NCBI RefSeq assembly: GCF_030815485.1
Contig: NZ_JAUSWV010000002.1
Span: forward strand, 4,278,001 to 4,342,000
Direction: 5' to 3'
Length of the DNA: 64,000 bases
Source: Streptomyces rishiriensis
GTDB taxonomy: Bacteria; Actinomycetota; Actinomycetes; Streptomycetales; Streptomycetaceae
In this document: positions 49,382-57,602 of the stretch, piece after piece
Layout: every line of letters starts with the position of its first letter
How positions within the stretch are numbered: the stretch's first letter is position 1
The notes under the pieces: model-generated
The model's input: the letters and a program-made list of their open reading frames with translations, nothing else
Database searches by the model: none
Told to the model about the DNA's origin: nothing
Position numbers and translations under genes: made by a program

Positions 49382-50170
49382 GTGAGCGGAGCCACGGGCG
49401 CCGGTACGTCTGCCGGTACGGGAAAGAACGGCGGCGGCCGTGGCTCCGCCGCGTCGGCGGGGGACGCGCGTACGACCGACGCGCGGGGCGCCGGGGGTGC
49501 CGACGGGCGTGCGGCGGACACCCACACGACCCAGTTGAAGGCCATCAAGCCCGCTGCGGTCGACTCGCCCACACCCTCGACCGACACGCAAGGATCGAAG
49601 GGATCCCAGGGGGGAACCGTGACGGACACCAGAGGCACGCAGGCCCAGCAGGAGGCGTCGCCGCTCCCCGGTGAGCGGCAGCCGCAGCAGCCCGCCGGGC
49701 CCTACCACCCGCCGCAGGCCTACCCGACGCAGACGCCGGCGGCGCCGGCCGCGGCAGGCGCCGTACGGCGTCCGCGAACCGGCGCCCGCACCACGCCCCG
49801 GGTGCGCAAGGCACGCCTGCGCGTGGCGAAGGCCGACCCCTGGTCGGTGATGAAGGTCAGCTTCCTGCTCTCCATCGCCCTGGGCATCTGCACGATCGTC
49901 GCGGCCGCCGTGCTGTGGATGGTCATGGACGCGATGGGCGTGTTCTCCACGGTCGGCGGCACGGTCTCCGAGGCGACCGGCTCGAACGAGTCGAACGGCT
50001 TCGACCTGCAGTCGTTCCTGTCGCTCTCCCACGTCCTGATGTTCACGGCGATCATCGCGGTCATCGACGTCGTCCTCGCGACCGCGCTCGCGACGCTCGG
50101 CGCGTTCATCTACAACCTGTCCGCGGGCTTCGTCGGTGGCGTCGAACTGACGCTGGCCGAGGACGAGTGA
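49382..50170 (+). CDS. DUF3566 domain membrane protein
   Basis: 262 residues from GTG with AGGAGTGAG before it. The first 145 residues are a disordered Gly/Ala/Thr/Pro-rich tail. The DUF3566 domain follows with two membrane helices: VMKVSFLLSIALGICTIVAAAVLWMVMDAMGVF and VLMFTAIIAVIDVVLATALATLGAFIYNLSAGFVGGVELTL. It always sits after gyrA in actinobacteria; the role is unknown. It lies 18 bases after gyrA and is likely cotranscribed. Confidence 0.88.
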   Translation: MSGATGAGTSAGTGKNGGGRGSAASAGDARTTDARGAGGADGRAADTHTTQLKAIKPAAVDSPTPSTDTQGSKGSQGGTVTDTRGTQAQQEASPLPGERQPQQPAGPYHPPQAYPTQTPAAPAAAGAVRRPRTGARTTPRVRKARLRVAKADPWSVMKVSFLLSIALGICTIVAAAVLWMVMDAMGVFSTVGGTVSEATGSNESNGFDLQSFLSLSHVLMFTAIIAVIDVVLATALATLGAFIYNLSAGFVGGVELTLAEDE

Positions 50171-50224
50171 CCTTTGCCGTCGTAGCGGTTCCAAACCCTG
50201 CCGTGCGTCCCGCGACTATCGATT

Positions 50225-50253
50225 TTGGGACTGCGCACGTCGTGCGCTAATCT
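50225..50253 (+). promoter_or_regulatory. Candidate tRNA-Ile promoter
   Basis: TTGGGA at 50225-50230, a 17-base spacer, TAATCT at 50248-50253, about 40 bases before the tRNA. Confidence 0.6.
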
Positions 50254-50293
50254 TCAGGAGTCAGCGCGCGGGACACACACCGCAGAGCGCGGC

Positions 50294-50370
50294 GGGGCTA
50301 TAGCTCAGTTGGTTAGAGCGCATCCCTGATAAGGATGAGGCCACAGGTTCAAATCCTGTTAGCCCCACCA
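50294..50370 (+). tRNA. tRNA-Ile (anticodon GAT)
   Basis: A complete cloverleaf: acceptor GGGGCTA / TAGCCCC, D-loop GCTCAGTTGGTTAGAGC, anticodon stem CATCC/GGATG with loop CTGATAA (GAT at 50328-50330), T-arm CAGG TTCAAAT CCTG, and encoded CCA at 50368-50370. In Streptomyces it normally precedes tRNA-Ala; here an integrated element follows instead, using its 3' half as the attachment site. Confidence 0.97.
50340..50370 (+). other. Putative attachment site attL (3' half of tRNA-Ile)
   Basis: The tRNA 3' end abuts the element's integrase gene, the usual AICE arrangement in which att overlaps the T-arm and acceptor end and leaves the tRNA intact. The exact core cannot be set because no second copy (attR) is present within the window. 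Confidence 0.6.
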
Positions 50371-50373
50371 GCA

Positions 50374-50409
50374 CAAAGACCCCCAATCGATCATGGTTGG
50401 GGGTCTTTG
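50374..50409. terminator. Bidirectional terminator tRNA-Ile/int
   Basis: Stem CAAAGACCCCCAA / TTGGGGGTCTTTG with a 10-base loop. It serves the tRNA and, on the other strand, the end of the leftward int operon. Confidence 0.9.
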
Positions 50410-50433
50410 ACATCTACGGCTGACATCAACGGC
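50408..50433. repeat. Two tandem 13-base repeats near att
   Basis: TGACATCTACGGC followed directly by TGACATCAACGGC (one mismatch), between the att site and the int stop. A possible integrase or Xis arm-type binding site. Confidence 0.6.
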
Positions 50434-50448
50434 CGTGAATGGCTGCGG

Positions 50449-51606
50449 TCAGCCGATAAGCGGGTCCTCCAGGAGTTCGGCCAGCATGCCCACAGCCTCC
50501 CGCTCGCCGTCGCCCACAACGTGTGTATAGACGTCCATGGTCATGCTGATCTGGCTGTGCCGCAGGATCGCCTGAGCGACCTTGGGATGCACCTTCAGGA
50601 AGGCGAGCAGGGTGCCGCAGGTGTGTCGGGCGAGCCGGACTGTGATGCGCCGCACACCGGCCCGCTTCACGAGGCGATCGAAGGTCCGTGAGAAGCCCAT
50701 CGGGTCGATCATGCCGCCGTGCTCGGAGGAAAAAATCAGGTCGTGCCCCTCTTCCTGCACCCAGTGTTCACCGGCGATCTTGCGTTCCAGTTCCTGGAGC
50801 TCCCGGCGCTCCTCCAGGACACGGGCGCAGAACTCCGGCAGCGGCAGCACCGCCTGTGAGGACTCGGTCTTGAGGTCCTTCAGGACCAGGCCCACGCCCT
50901 TGACCCGCTGCACCTGCTTGACCGGGGTGAACTGCCCCGCTTCGAAGTCGACGTCCTGCCAGCGCAGGCCCAGGATCTCGCCCCGGCGCAGACCAAGGAC
51001 GAGCACCAGGACGCCGGCCGCGTAGAGGCGGTGGGCACGGGCCGAGCGAAGGAACGTGATCGCCTCACGCGCGTTCCAGGCCGAGCCCTTGTCCTTACTG
51101 ACCTTGGGCATGTCGACCAGGAGGGCGACGTTGCGCGTCAGCAGCTCCTCGCGCATGGCCGCGTTGAGGCCGTTCCGGAGGACACGCAGCACCTCGAAGC
51201 GGGTGGACGCACCGACCTTTTCTCGCTTCAGGGTGGCCATGAAGGTGCGGACCTCGGCGGGTGTCAGCTTGGCCAGAGGCTTCTTACCGAGGTGCGGCAG
51301 CAGGTACAGCCGCAGCTTGGACTCGTACTTCACGTACGTGTTGTGCTCGCGCTCCGGCCTGATGATGTGCTCCAGCCAGTAGGCCAGCCACTCGCCAAGC
51401 GTCCAGGCACGGGACGGCACAGGGACGCCGTTGCGCTCCTGGTCCTGGAGCTTGCCGAGCTTCTCGTTCGTCTCGTCCCAGGTGCGGCCGTAGACGTACT
51501 TTCGGACGCGGTTGCCGTCGGTGTCCGTGACGTACGCGGCCCCGTGATACCGGCCGTCCTTGCGCTTCGTGATGGTTCCCCCGCCGTTGGGGCGACGCTT
51601 GGACAT
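50449..51606 (-). CDS. int: Site-specific tyrosine recombinase (element integrase)
   Basis: 385 residues. The N-terminal AP2-like and SAM-like DNA-binding domains are followed by the catalytic domain from about residue 190. The first arginine lies in LVLGLRRGEILGLRW, the beta-hairpin lysine in LKTESSQAVLPLP, box II reads VRLARHTCGTLL, and the nucleophile is in LRHSQISMTMDVYTHV. Box II has Arg where His is usual in HxxR. It integrates the element into tRNA-Ile. It is coupled to xis by a one-base overlap. Confidence 0.94.
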   Translation of the reverse strand: MSKRRPNGGGTITKRKDGRYHGAAYVTDTDGNRVRKYVYGRTWDETNEKLGKLQDQERNGVPVPSRAWTLGEWLAYWLEHIIRPEREHNTYVKYESKLRLYLLPHLGKKPLAKLTPAEVRTFMATLKREKVGASTRFEVLRVLRNGLNAAMREELLTRNVALLVDMPKVSKDKGSAWNAREAITFLRSARAHRLYAAGVLVLVLGLRRGEILGLRWQDVDFEAGQFTPVKQVQRVKGVGLVLKDLKTESSQAVLPLPEFCARVLEERRELQELERKIAGEHWVQEEGHDLIFSSEHGGMIDPMGFSRTFDRLVKRAGVRRITVRLARHTCGTLLAFLKVHPKVAQAILRHSQISMTMDVYTHVVGDGEREAVGMLAELLEDPLIG

Positions 51607-51794
51607 CAGGCGGCCTCCCCGATCCCACGGCGGATGAGGTCGCGCACGGCGTCGTCCGGGATGCGGCGGCAGCCGTCGACCTTGAGGGACGCCAGTCTGT
51701 GAGTGCGGATCAGGTCATAGACCTTGGTCCGGCCGACCTTGAGCCGGATCATGACTTCCGGCACGGTCAGCAGCTCGGGGGCGGCGGTGGTCAT
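51606..51794 (-). CDS. xis: Excisionase/helix-turn-helix protein
   Basis: 62 residues, a MerR-like winged helix of the excisionase family: LLTVPEVMIRLKVGRTKVYDLIRTHRLASLKVDGCRRIPDDAVRDLIRR. It steers Int toward excision. Its ATG overlaps the repSA stop by four bases and its stop overlaps int, so int-xis-rep are translationally coupled, as in pSAM2. Confidence 0.9.
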   Translation of the reverse strand: MTTAAPELLTVPEVMIRLKVGRTKVYDLIRTHRLASLKVDGCRRIPDDAVRDLIRRGIGEAA

Positions 51795-53197
51795 GCGGCG
51801 GCTCCTTCCGTGGCGGGTTGGTGTGGGGCGGGTTGGTCGAGCAGGGCTTCGCGGGCGGTCTCGCGGTTGAGTTCGATGTCCCGGCGGATGCTGGAGGCGA
51901 GCCAGGATTCACCGGGGCTGTGGCCGTGGCCGGCGTAGGACCAGCGGGCGAGGGTCAGGGTGGTTGCCCCCAGGGCTTCGGGGTCGGGCAGGCCGAGGGC
52001 TTCGCGTTGCTGGGCTGCGCGGTAGTCGGCGCGGGTCTGGCGCAGTGCGGCGAGGGTGGTGGAGTAGCCGCGGGACTTGGTGGAAAAGTGGCCGCGGAAG
52101 CCGAGCATGTGAGCCCAGTCTCGGAGCTTGCGGTCTGGGTAGAGCGGGTGTAGGTCGAGGCAGGCTTCGATGAGTCGGCGGGGGTGCTCGGGGACGTCGA
52201 GGATGATGAGAGCCTCTTTGTTGCCGACTCGGCGGTCTACGGTGCCAGTGGTTTCAGCGGCTTTTGTCGCGTACTTGGCGACGTACGAGGCAACGGCCTG
52301 TTCGGTGATCTCCTCGCCGTCGCCGAAGGCTCCGATCGGCTGGACGTCGAGTTGGGTGCCCCAGCGCAGGCTTCGGGCGGGCTGCTCACCGGCCGGGTCG
52401 ACGTCAACCACGACGCGGGCCGCAGCGGAACGGATCGCATCGGTGAGGAGGTCGAGGGTGGCCCAGGCCGGAGGAGGCGAGTCGGGCCCGTCGGGTCCGT
52501 CGAAGCGGATCACCGCATGAAAGTGCACGGCCCCACGCTTCTGGTATTCGGCGACCTTGCCGAAGGAGACGCGGGAGGCTTCGCGGGCGGCCGTCTGAGT
52601 GAGGCCGGCCCGGCGGGCGATCTCGCGGCGGAGGTAGATCGTGAAGTACCGCCACAGGTCGGATGCGTGGTTGTTCCACAGCACCGCGCCCACGTAATCG
52701 TAGGTGGCGGGGGCGAGGGGGGTGCCGAGTTCGGACGCATCCTCGGTGTGGCGGGTACCGCAGCGGCAGGGCCGGTTCCCGGGGCGGTTGTGGACCGGTC
52801 CGAAGGACGGGGCGGTCAGGGTGGCGAAGACACGGGGGTGATCGCGGATGGTGTGCGGGGTGCCCTTGGCTGGATCACCAACCAGTCCGGCGCGGATGAG
52901 GTGGTAGGTGTCGCCCGCGTAGGTCCACGCGCAGGAAGGGCAGCGGGAGGCACGGCGGTTGCCACAGGCGATTCGGAGTCGGCCACCGGGTTCGGTGTCG
53001 GTGCTGTAGGTGTGGAGGACCTGTCCGGTGACCTTGTCGCGGGTAACAGTGGTGCCTTGCAGGTGGATCGGGTCGGTGCAGCCGCCGGTGCGGCGGATCT
53101 GGTCTTGAATGCGGTCGAAGCCGGGGGACCCGGCCAGCCTCAGCACGTCGGCGAGGGTGGCCGGGTCCAGGCCCGCCATGGAGGCGGAGTCGGTCAC
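51791..53197 (-). CDS. repSA: Replication initiator RepSA-like
   Basis: 468 residues from GTG 53197. An N-terminal zinc-ribbon-like part (CGNRRASRCPSCAWTYAGDTY) is followed by the HUH-type motif RGAVHFHAVIRFDG and the tyrosine region AVASYVAKYATKA, as in pSAM2 RepSA rolling-circle initiators. It nicks the double-stranded origin so that the excised element can replicate. The C-terminal region is specific to AICE Rep proteins. The origin itself was not recognised, but it is probably inside or beside this gene. Confidence 0.9.
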   Translation of the reverse strand: MTDSASMAGLDPATLADVLRLAGSPGFDRIQDQIRRTGGCTDPIHLQGTTVTRDKVTGQVLHTYSTDTEPGGRLRIACGNRRASRCPSCAWTYAGDTYHLIRAGLVGDPAKGTPHTIRDHPRVFATLTAPSFGPVHNRPGNRPCRCGTRHTEDASELGTPLAPATYDYVGAVLWNNHASDLWRYFTIYLRREIARRAGLTQTAAREASRVSFGKVAEYQKRGAVHFHAVIRFDGPDGPDSPPPAWATLDLLTDAIRSAAARVVVDVDPAGEQPARSLRWGTQLDVQPIGAFGDGEEITEQAVASYVAKYATKAAETTGTVDRRVGNKEALIILDVPEHPRRLIEACLDLHPLYPDRKLRDWAHMLGFRGHFSTKSRGYSTTLAALRQTRADYRAAQQREALGLPDPEALGATTLTLARWSYAGHGHSPGESWLASSIRRDIELNRETAREALLDQPAPHQPATEGAAA

Positions 53198-53496
53198 GCC
53201 CTGTTCCCCTTCAGCAGGATGGAGCGGATGACGACCGCGCAGACAGCCACCGAAGCGGCGGTGACGGCGACCGCCAGGAGCATGGAGACCAGAACCGCGC
53301 CGACGACCAGGACGGCGGCGCTGCCACCGGCGACGAGGGCGAGCGCGCTTCCGGGAGTGAGCTGAACCGTCGGCCGGGCGGAAGGCGGAGCGGGCGGAAC
53401 CGGGGCGGGAGCCGGGACGTAAGGAGCCGGGGTGTAGACGGTTGTAGTGGCGGGGACCGGGGCGGTGACCTGCGGCGGGTACTTCGGCGTGAACAC
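53194..53496 (-). CDS. SpdD-like spread protein
   Basis: 100 residues. A Pro/Ala/Val-rich N-terminus (APVPATTTVYTPAPYVPAPAP) and one or two membrane helices (SALALVAGGSAAVLVVGAVLVSMLLAVAVTAASVAVCAVVI). SpdD-type proteins support intramycelial spread of conjugative elements. The stop overlaps the rep GTG by four bases. Confidence 0.78.
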   Translation of the reverse strand: MFTPKYPPQVTAPVPATTTVYTPAPYVPAPAPVPPAPPSARPTVQLTPGSALALVAGGSAAVLVVGAVLVSMLLAVAVTAASVAVCAVVIRSILLKGNRA

Positions 53497-53520
53497 GCGG
53501 GTGATCCCTTCTGAGGGCGG

Positions 53521-53676
53521 TCAGTCGAGGAGCGTGGCGACGGCGGGAGCGAGGACGCTGTTGGCGACGAGGTAGCCGCCGAGGAGGAGCAGGGCGACCA
53601 GCCACCACGGCGGGCGGGCGAGCTGGATGCCGAGGACAGCGACGACGAGGACGGCGAACCAGAGCGGGACGTCCAT
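53521..53676 (-). CDS. Small hydrophobic protein of the transfer operon
   Basis: 51 residues beginning MDVPLWFAVLVVAVLG, with two membrane helices separated by ARPPWW. ATG 53676 follows GGAGATCC. Such very small hydrophobic proteins regularly sit between spdD and the transfer protein in AICEs; the function is unknown. Confidence 0.75.
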   Translation of the reverse strand: MDVPLWFAVLVVAVLGIQLARPPWWLVALLLLGGYLVANSVLAPAVATLLD

Positions 53677-53691
53677 GGCGGGATCTCCTTC

Positions 53692-53871
53692 TCAGGCCTT
53701 GCAGCGGTGGGTGCGGGCGGCGAGTTCGGCTGCGGCGCGGCTGTCGTACTCGGTGGAGAAGTCGCAGCGGGGTGCGGTGCAGGTCGCGAGGTGGCGGTTG
53801 CGGCCGCGGGCGATGTAGGAGGCGACCTGTACGGGGCCGATGCGGCGGACGTTGCGGAAGCGCGGGTTCAC
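53692..53871 (-). CDS. Mobile element transfer protein, small
   Basis: 59 residues from GTG 53871: NPRFRNVRRIGPVQVASYIARGRNRHLATCTAPRC...AELAARTHRCKA. Basic with three cysteines and a histidine near the C-terminus (a possible zinc site). It matches the short proteins annotated as mobile element transfer proteins in AICEs; the molecular role is unknown. GAAGGG precedes the start. Confidence 0.72.
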   Translation of the reverse strand: MNPRFRNVRRIGPVQVASYIARGRNRHLATCTAPRCDFSTEYDSRAAAELAARTHRCKA

Positions 53872-53886
53872 GGTGTTCGTCCCTTC

Positions 53887-54600
53887 TCAGAGGTGAGCGG
53901 CGACAGAGGGCGTCATGGACGGGGGCAGGCCGAGCCGGGCACGGACGGCGTCGGGGTCGGCGGCGAGACCGGTGGTGGCGCGGTGTTCCTCGGCCAGGGC
54001 CTGGACGCGGTCGACGAGGGCGGGCGGGAGGGTGACGGCCGGGGCAGGCGCCGAGGCGGGGACAGCCGCGACCGGTTCGGGGGTCACGGCCAGCTCCGAA
54101 TCGGAGTCCGGGCCGGTGGCCTGAGCCGGAAGCGGGTCATGTTCGGGCGCGTCGACCCCAGCCGGAACGTGGGCTGGTTCGGTGCCCGTCTCGGGCGTGG
54201 CGGTGGCCGTCGGCGCGTCCGGGGTGCGTGGCGTGTGGGCGAGCAGGGTTCCGCCGAAGAAGGCGACGGCGGGCCAGCCGGCCACCACGACGCGGAGCGA
54301 CGCGGGGACGTCGTCCAGGTCGAGGAGCCCGGCGGTGGCGATGTTGGCCCCGAGGGATGCGGCCAGGGCGATCAGGAACCACAGCCGCGGTCCCCCGGCC
54401 GGTTGTCCGGCGCGCTGCTGTTCCCGCATCTGGCGCCAGGCGGCAACCAGCAGCAGGTCGACGGAGACGGGGTAGGCCCATGCCTTCCAGCCGCCCTGTC
54501 CGGCCGCGTCGGCGAGGTCGTGAAGGTGCGAGAAGGACAGGGCACCCGCGATGACGGCTTGGACGATCACGGCGTCCACACGGGCCAACTGGGCGCGCAT
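53887..54600 (-). CDS. DUF2637/SpdB-like membrane protein
   Basis: 237 residues. Four hydrophobic helices in the first 140 residues (VIVQAVIAGALSFSHLHDLADAAG, WAYPVSVDLLLVAAW, LWFLIALAASLGANIATAGLL, VVVAGWPAVAFFGGTLLAH) match DUF2637, the family of Streptomyces spread proteins. The remaining 100 residues are an Ala/Pro/Thr-rich tail. It probably helps plasmid or element movement across hyphal cross-walls together with the translocase. Confidence 0.82.
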   Translation of the reverse strand: MRAQLARVDAVIVQAVIAGALSFSHLHDLADAAGQGGWKAWAYPVSVDLLLVAAWRQMREQQRAGQPAGGPRLWFLIALAASLGANIATAGLLDLDDVPASLRVVVAGWPAVAFFGGTLLAHTPRTPDAPTATATPETGTEPAHVPAGVDAPEHDPLPAQATGPDSDSELAVTPEPVAAVPASAPAPAVTLPPALVDRVQALAEEHRATTGLAADPDAVRARLGLPPSMTPSVAAHL

Positions 54601-54687
54601 CGGCTCGGGTTCCTTCCTGTTCGCGGCATGGGAGGGGTAGGGAGTTGGCGTGAGGCGGTCACGCCGGCCGTGGGGAGGGTGGTGCGG

Positions 54688-56052
54688 TTACTCGGTCACC
54701 GGGCGGGCGGTGGGCACGCCGGCCGGGGTGAGCGTCTTGGAGGACTCGACGGCGACGGCGGGCCGGAAGGAGTCGAGGCGTGGCAGTTCCGGCACCAGTG
54801 CGGCCGTGTCGCGGCAGATGGCCGCCGCCTCGTCGAGGGAGAGGTGCGGTGAGCGGGCGCGGGACCAGCCGCCGGAGGAGTCGCCGACGATCGCGACGCC
54901 GGGCCGTTCGGCCGGGATGGAGGTGGCGGCGAGGGCCGCTTCCGGGGAGATGTCGGCGAGCGCCATGTTTGCCGAGGACTCGTCATTGACCCGGTGGCAG
55001 ATGCGGCCAGTGAGCTGGGCGCGGAGCATGGTCGCGCCCTTGCCGAGTTCGGAGCCGAAGCGCTGCCCGCACACCTCGAGGTAGATGCCGGCCGCACGCC
55101 CGAGCTGGGCGATCCGGATCAGCTTGGTGACCATGGCATCGCGTCGCTTCTCGTCGTCGCGGCTCGCGGCGAGGAAGAGTTCGGCGACCTCGTCGACGAC
55201 GACCACGACCGGCACCGGCCGCACCTCATCCGGCAGCCCCCACACGTCCGAGGTGAGCACGGCATCCGGTCCCGCAGCGGACGAGAGACCGATCAGACGG
55301 AACCGTGCCTCCATCTCTTCCAGCAGGACGTCAAGGAGTTCGTTCGCCCGGTCCGGAGTGTCGGCGAGCGCGGACAACCGGGGTGCGAACGGCGCGAGTT
55401 CGACACCCCATTTGCAGTCGACCCCGACGAGCACGACCCGTTGCCGGGCCAGGCCGCACACCAGGTTCCGCAGGTAGACAGACTTGCCGGACTGCGTTGC
55501 GCCGAGGATGAGTTCATGCGGCACAGCGCGGAAGTCCCGTACGTGCCACCGTCCGTCATCCCGAAGCGCCAGCGGAAGGGTGAGCGGCCCGCGCTGCTTC
55601 CACCGCCGTGCGGGCTGCACGTCGGAGAGCACGTCCCAGCCGATCAGCCGCAGTTCGAGCCAACCCGGCTTGGTCGGACGGATGTGCACAGCGTGCGCGG
55701 CCCAGGCATGGCGCAACCGGTCCGCCGAGGCCATGAAGTCCTCAGGAGCCTGCCCGGTCGCCATGCGCAGCCGCATCACTAGCCCGGACCCGGTCGGCCA
55801 CGGCAGCGACCGCCGAGGCGGGACCGGGGCCGCTTCCCGCCCGATCATCCGGGCCGTGGCCCGACGCACGGCCGAGGCCGGGACCGTCAGGCCGCACGCG
55901 TCCATCGTGGCCCGGTAGGTGGTGAGCACGCGCAGCGCGACGAACGGGTAGCCGACCAGCCACCAGAACGCGACCGGTGCGCGGCGGCGCAGGACCAGCA
56001 GAGCGGCGAGTGCCAGCAGGCACAGTGTCAGCGTCCAGACGGTGTTAGTCAC
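54688..56052 (-). CDS. tra: FtsK/SpoIIIE-type DNA translocase TraSA
   Basis: 454 residues from GTG 56052. Two N-terminal membrane helices (WTLTLCLLALAALLVL, VAFWWLVGYPFVALRVL) precede the motor with Walker A ILGATQSGKSVYLRNL and Walker B VPVVVVVDEVAELFL, then the C-terminal part ELGKGATMLRAQLTGRICHRV. A single hexameric translocase moves double-stranded element DNA between hyphae, which is unique to actinobacteria. It sits six bases after the following upstream gene. Confidence 0.92.
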   Translation of the reverse strand: MTNTVWTLTLCLLALAALLVLRRRAPVAFWWLVGYPFVALRVLTTYRATMDACGLTVPASAVRRATARMIGREAAPVPPRRSLPWPTGSGLVMRLRMATGQAPEDFMASADRLRHAWAAHAVHIRPTKPGWLELRLIGWDVLSDVQPARRWKQRGPLTLPLALRDDGRWHVRDFRAVPHELILGATQSGKSVYLRNLVCGLARQRVVLVGVDCKWGVELAPFAPRLSALADTPDRANELLDVLLEEMEARFRLIGLSSAAGPDAVLTSDVWGLPDEVRPVPVVVVVDEVAELFLAASRDDEKRRDAMVTKLIRIAQLGRAAGIYLEVCGQRFGSELGKGATMLRAQLTGRICHRVNDESSANMALADISPEAALAATSIPAERPGVAIVGDSSGGWSRARSPHLSLDEAAAICRDTAALVPELPRLDSFRPAVAVESSKTLTPAGVPTARPVTE

Positions 56053-56057
56053 GGCGC

Positions 56058-56405
56058 TCAGCCCTGAACCGGAGCCGGAGCGTTGACCATGACCGCGTCC
56101 GCCCGGTAGGCGATGCCGTGACGCATCCGCCCGCCGAACTCGCTCTCCCACGGCCGGGCGATCAGGCCGGGCAGGATGACCGGAGCTCCCATCACCAGGC
56201 CCTCACCGATGCCCTTCTCGGGAACGGTGACCTTGATCATGTCCGAACCGCCCGCCGCGATGAACACCAGCTCCAGAACCATGAGCCGGTCGTTGGTCAC
56301 CGGGTCGACGGCGATCTCACCAGTCTGACGGTCCTTCACCTTGACCTCAGGCAGCTTGGTGACGAGGAGCGTCGCGGCCGAGACGTCTACGGGGATGACA
56401 CGCAT
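56058..56405 (-). CDS. Conserved AICE protein of unknown function
   Basis: 115 residues from ATG 56405 (MRVIPVDVSAATLLVTKLPEVKVKDR), preceded by GAGGT. A longer start at 56429 would add eight residues. It is a beta-rich small protein, GEIAVDPVTNDRLMVLELVFIA...VTVPEKGIGEGLVMGAPVILPGLIARPWESEF, with an OB-like pattern. It is common directly upstream of tra in AICEs; a role as regulator or single-strand DNA binder is guesswork. First gene of the leftward transfer operon; three TGTCTAGGGG sites lie just upstream. Confidence 0.75.
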   Translation of the reverse strand: MRVIPVDVSAATLLVTKLPEVKVKDRQTGEIAVDPVTNDRLMVLELVFIAAGGSDMIKVTVPEKGIGEGLVMGAPVILPGLIARPWESEFGGRMRHGIAYRADAVMVNAPAPVQG

Positions 56406-56437
56406 TTCGTGAACCTCACTGTTTGGCAACCTTGGAT

Positions 56438-56450
56438 ACCCCCCTAGACA
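56438..56450 (-). promoter_or_regulatory. Operator copy 1 of the element regulon
   Basis: TGTCTAGGGGGGT on the minus strand, 33 bases before the 115-residue protein. Confidence 0.7.
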
Positions 56451-56474
56451 AACTAGGCGGCGGCCCGCCGCTAC

Positions 56475-56487
56475 TGTCTAGGGGGGT
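56475..56487 (+). promoter_or_regulatory. Operator copy 2 of the element regulon
   Basis: TGTCTAGGGGGGT, inverted relative to copy 1. Confidence 0.7.
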
Positions 56488-56519
56488 TGACGGCAACATT
56501 AGACCTCGCACTCCTCAAC

Positions 56520-56532
56520 TGTCTAGGGGGGT
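56520..56532 (+). promoter_or_regulatory. Operator copy 3 of the element regulon
   Basis: TGTCTAGGGGGGT, 45 bases from copy 2 in the same orientation. Confidence 0.7.
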
Positions 56533-57241
56533 ATGCAAGTTGCTTAGCGGGGAGTGGCCCGTCTGGCACGTGGACTCGGCGACTGCTCTCACGGTGGAGT
56601 GGGCGAGGTAGCGCGTGGGCGGCTGCGAGGGCCCACCGTGGCATCTTGAGATGCAAACAAGCAGGTCAGGGGCCTAAAGGTGACTCTGTCTACCTTCGTT
56701 GTACGAGTGGGCGGCCGTGGTCGAAAGGTCGCGAGTGGCTCCCGGGCGAGGGCTACCTAAAGATGCTGGGCTGCCGGCTGGGGCCTTGCTAACCGTCTCG
56801 CTTGAGCGGGGCAAATGTGCCTGGTGAGGCCGGAGCTCGCGCATCGCCCGTCGTCTTGGCAGCGCTTCAGTCGCTATTGGGGCAACGGGCCCTGCTGTGG
56901 TCAGTGGACCTAGCATCCCGTGCCGTACCGGGTCTGACCTGCCGAGATGCCTGTGCTGCGGCCGCCGGAAGTTGCTGTCAAGATGCTTCGCCGGGTGATG
57001 GGGGTGCCCGAGGGGGTTATTTTGGCGTCCAATTCGCGGCACAATCAACGTGCGTCGAGCGCCTGATGTTTTCACCAATGATTACGGTGGAGCTTTGCGG
57101 GGTTAGCTATCGACGGCACTAATCCGTTGTGAAATTTTCTAGGTTGCAATGTGACGCTAGTAAGCATCGACCAATTAGGTTGGGGATTGCTTAATTGGAT
57201 TTACGAGCGTGCTACCGTAGCGGATAGCAGTCCACATGAGG

Positions 57242-57286
57242 GGTGGGCCCCGTCACAGGTTCGCAAGATCGGCGACAGGGCCCACC
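57242..57286. terminator. Long hairpin with GGTGGGCCC arms
   Basis: GGTGGGCCC at 57242-57250 pairs with GGGCCCACC at 57278-57286; inner GTC/GAC also pairs. Next to the terminator below, it may form a structured 3' RNA. Confidence 0.5.
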
Positions 57287-57300
57287 GAACGGAGTGGGCT

Positions 57301-57332
57301 GAGGGGCTCCACCCTGCCAGGTGGAGCCCCTC
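57301..57332 (-). terminator. Terminator of the 49-residue protein gene
   Basis: Perfect stem GAGGGGCTCCACC / GGTGGAGCCCCTC with a 6-base loop, 22 bases downstream of the stop codon at 57354 on the minus strand. Confidence 0.85.
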
Positions 57333-57353
57333 GCGTCTTTCGAGGTCAGGTCC

Positions 57354-57503
57354 CTACAGCTCCCGCCACACGCAGAGTGCGTAGTAGACGAGCTGTGCGA
57401 CCACGACCGCAGGCTTCAGGGCACTTTTGATGCGCGACCCGAACCCTCGACGCTGCCTCTCCGCCGGCCTTGAACCCTCGTCGGGCTCTTCTCCAGCGGT
57501 CAT
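57354..57503 (-). CDS. Small protein (49 residues), hypothetical
   Basis: MTAGEEPDEGSRPAERQRRG... from ATG 57503 with the strong ribosome site GGGAGGTGA seven bases before it. The N-terminal half is charged and disordered (Glu/Arg). The C-terminal half, ALKPAVVVAQLVYYALCVWREL, is a hydrophobic or amphipathic helix of membrane type. A perfect terminator follows and an operator copy lies 100 bases upstream, so it is an independent transcription unit. No known family was recognised. Confidence 0.72.
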   Translation of the reverse strand: MTAGEEPDEGSRPAERQRRGFGSRIKSALKPAVVVAQLVYYALCVWREL

Positions 57504-57602
57504 CCGCTCTTCACCTCCCTTCACAGCCGAGCCTCAACGCGGAGGCAGCTACTTGGGAGCAAGAAATACGTTATCACCCGGAGATGGCCTGATCGGGCGT
57601 CC

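Larger units (their letters stand above)
56406..57353. other. Non-coding stretch between transfer operon and small-protein gene
   Basis: About 950 bases with no convincing gene on either strand. It holds three operator copies (56438-56532), a lower-GC segment (57000-57230) and two adjacent hairpins at 57242-57332. The longest open frames here lack ribosome sites and domain signals. Confidence 0.55.

Noticed and set aside
56416..56499. 27-codon leader frame across the operator copies before the 115-residue gene
   Set aside because: Starts MLPSTPLDSSGG; weak spacing to a ribosome site, and its sequence is made of operator repeats. Possible leader peptide but not supported.
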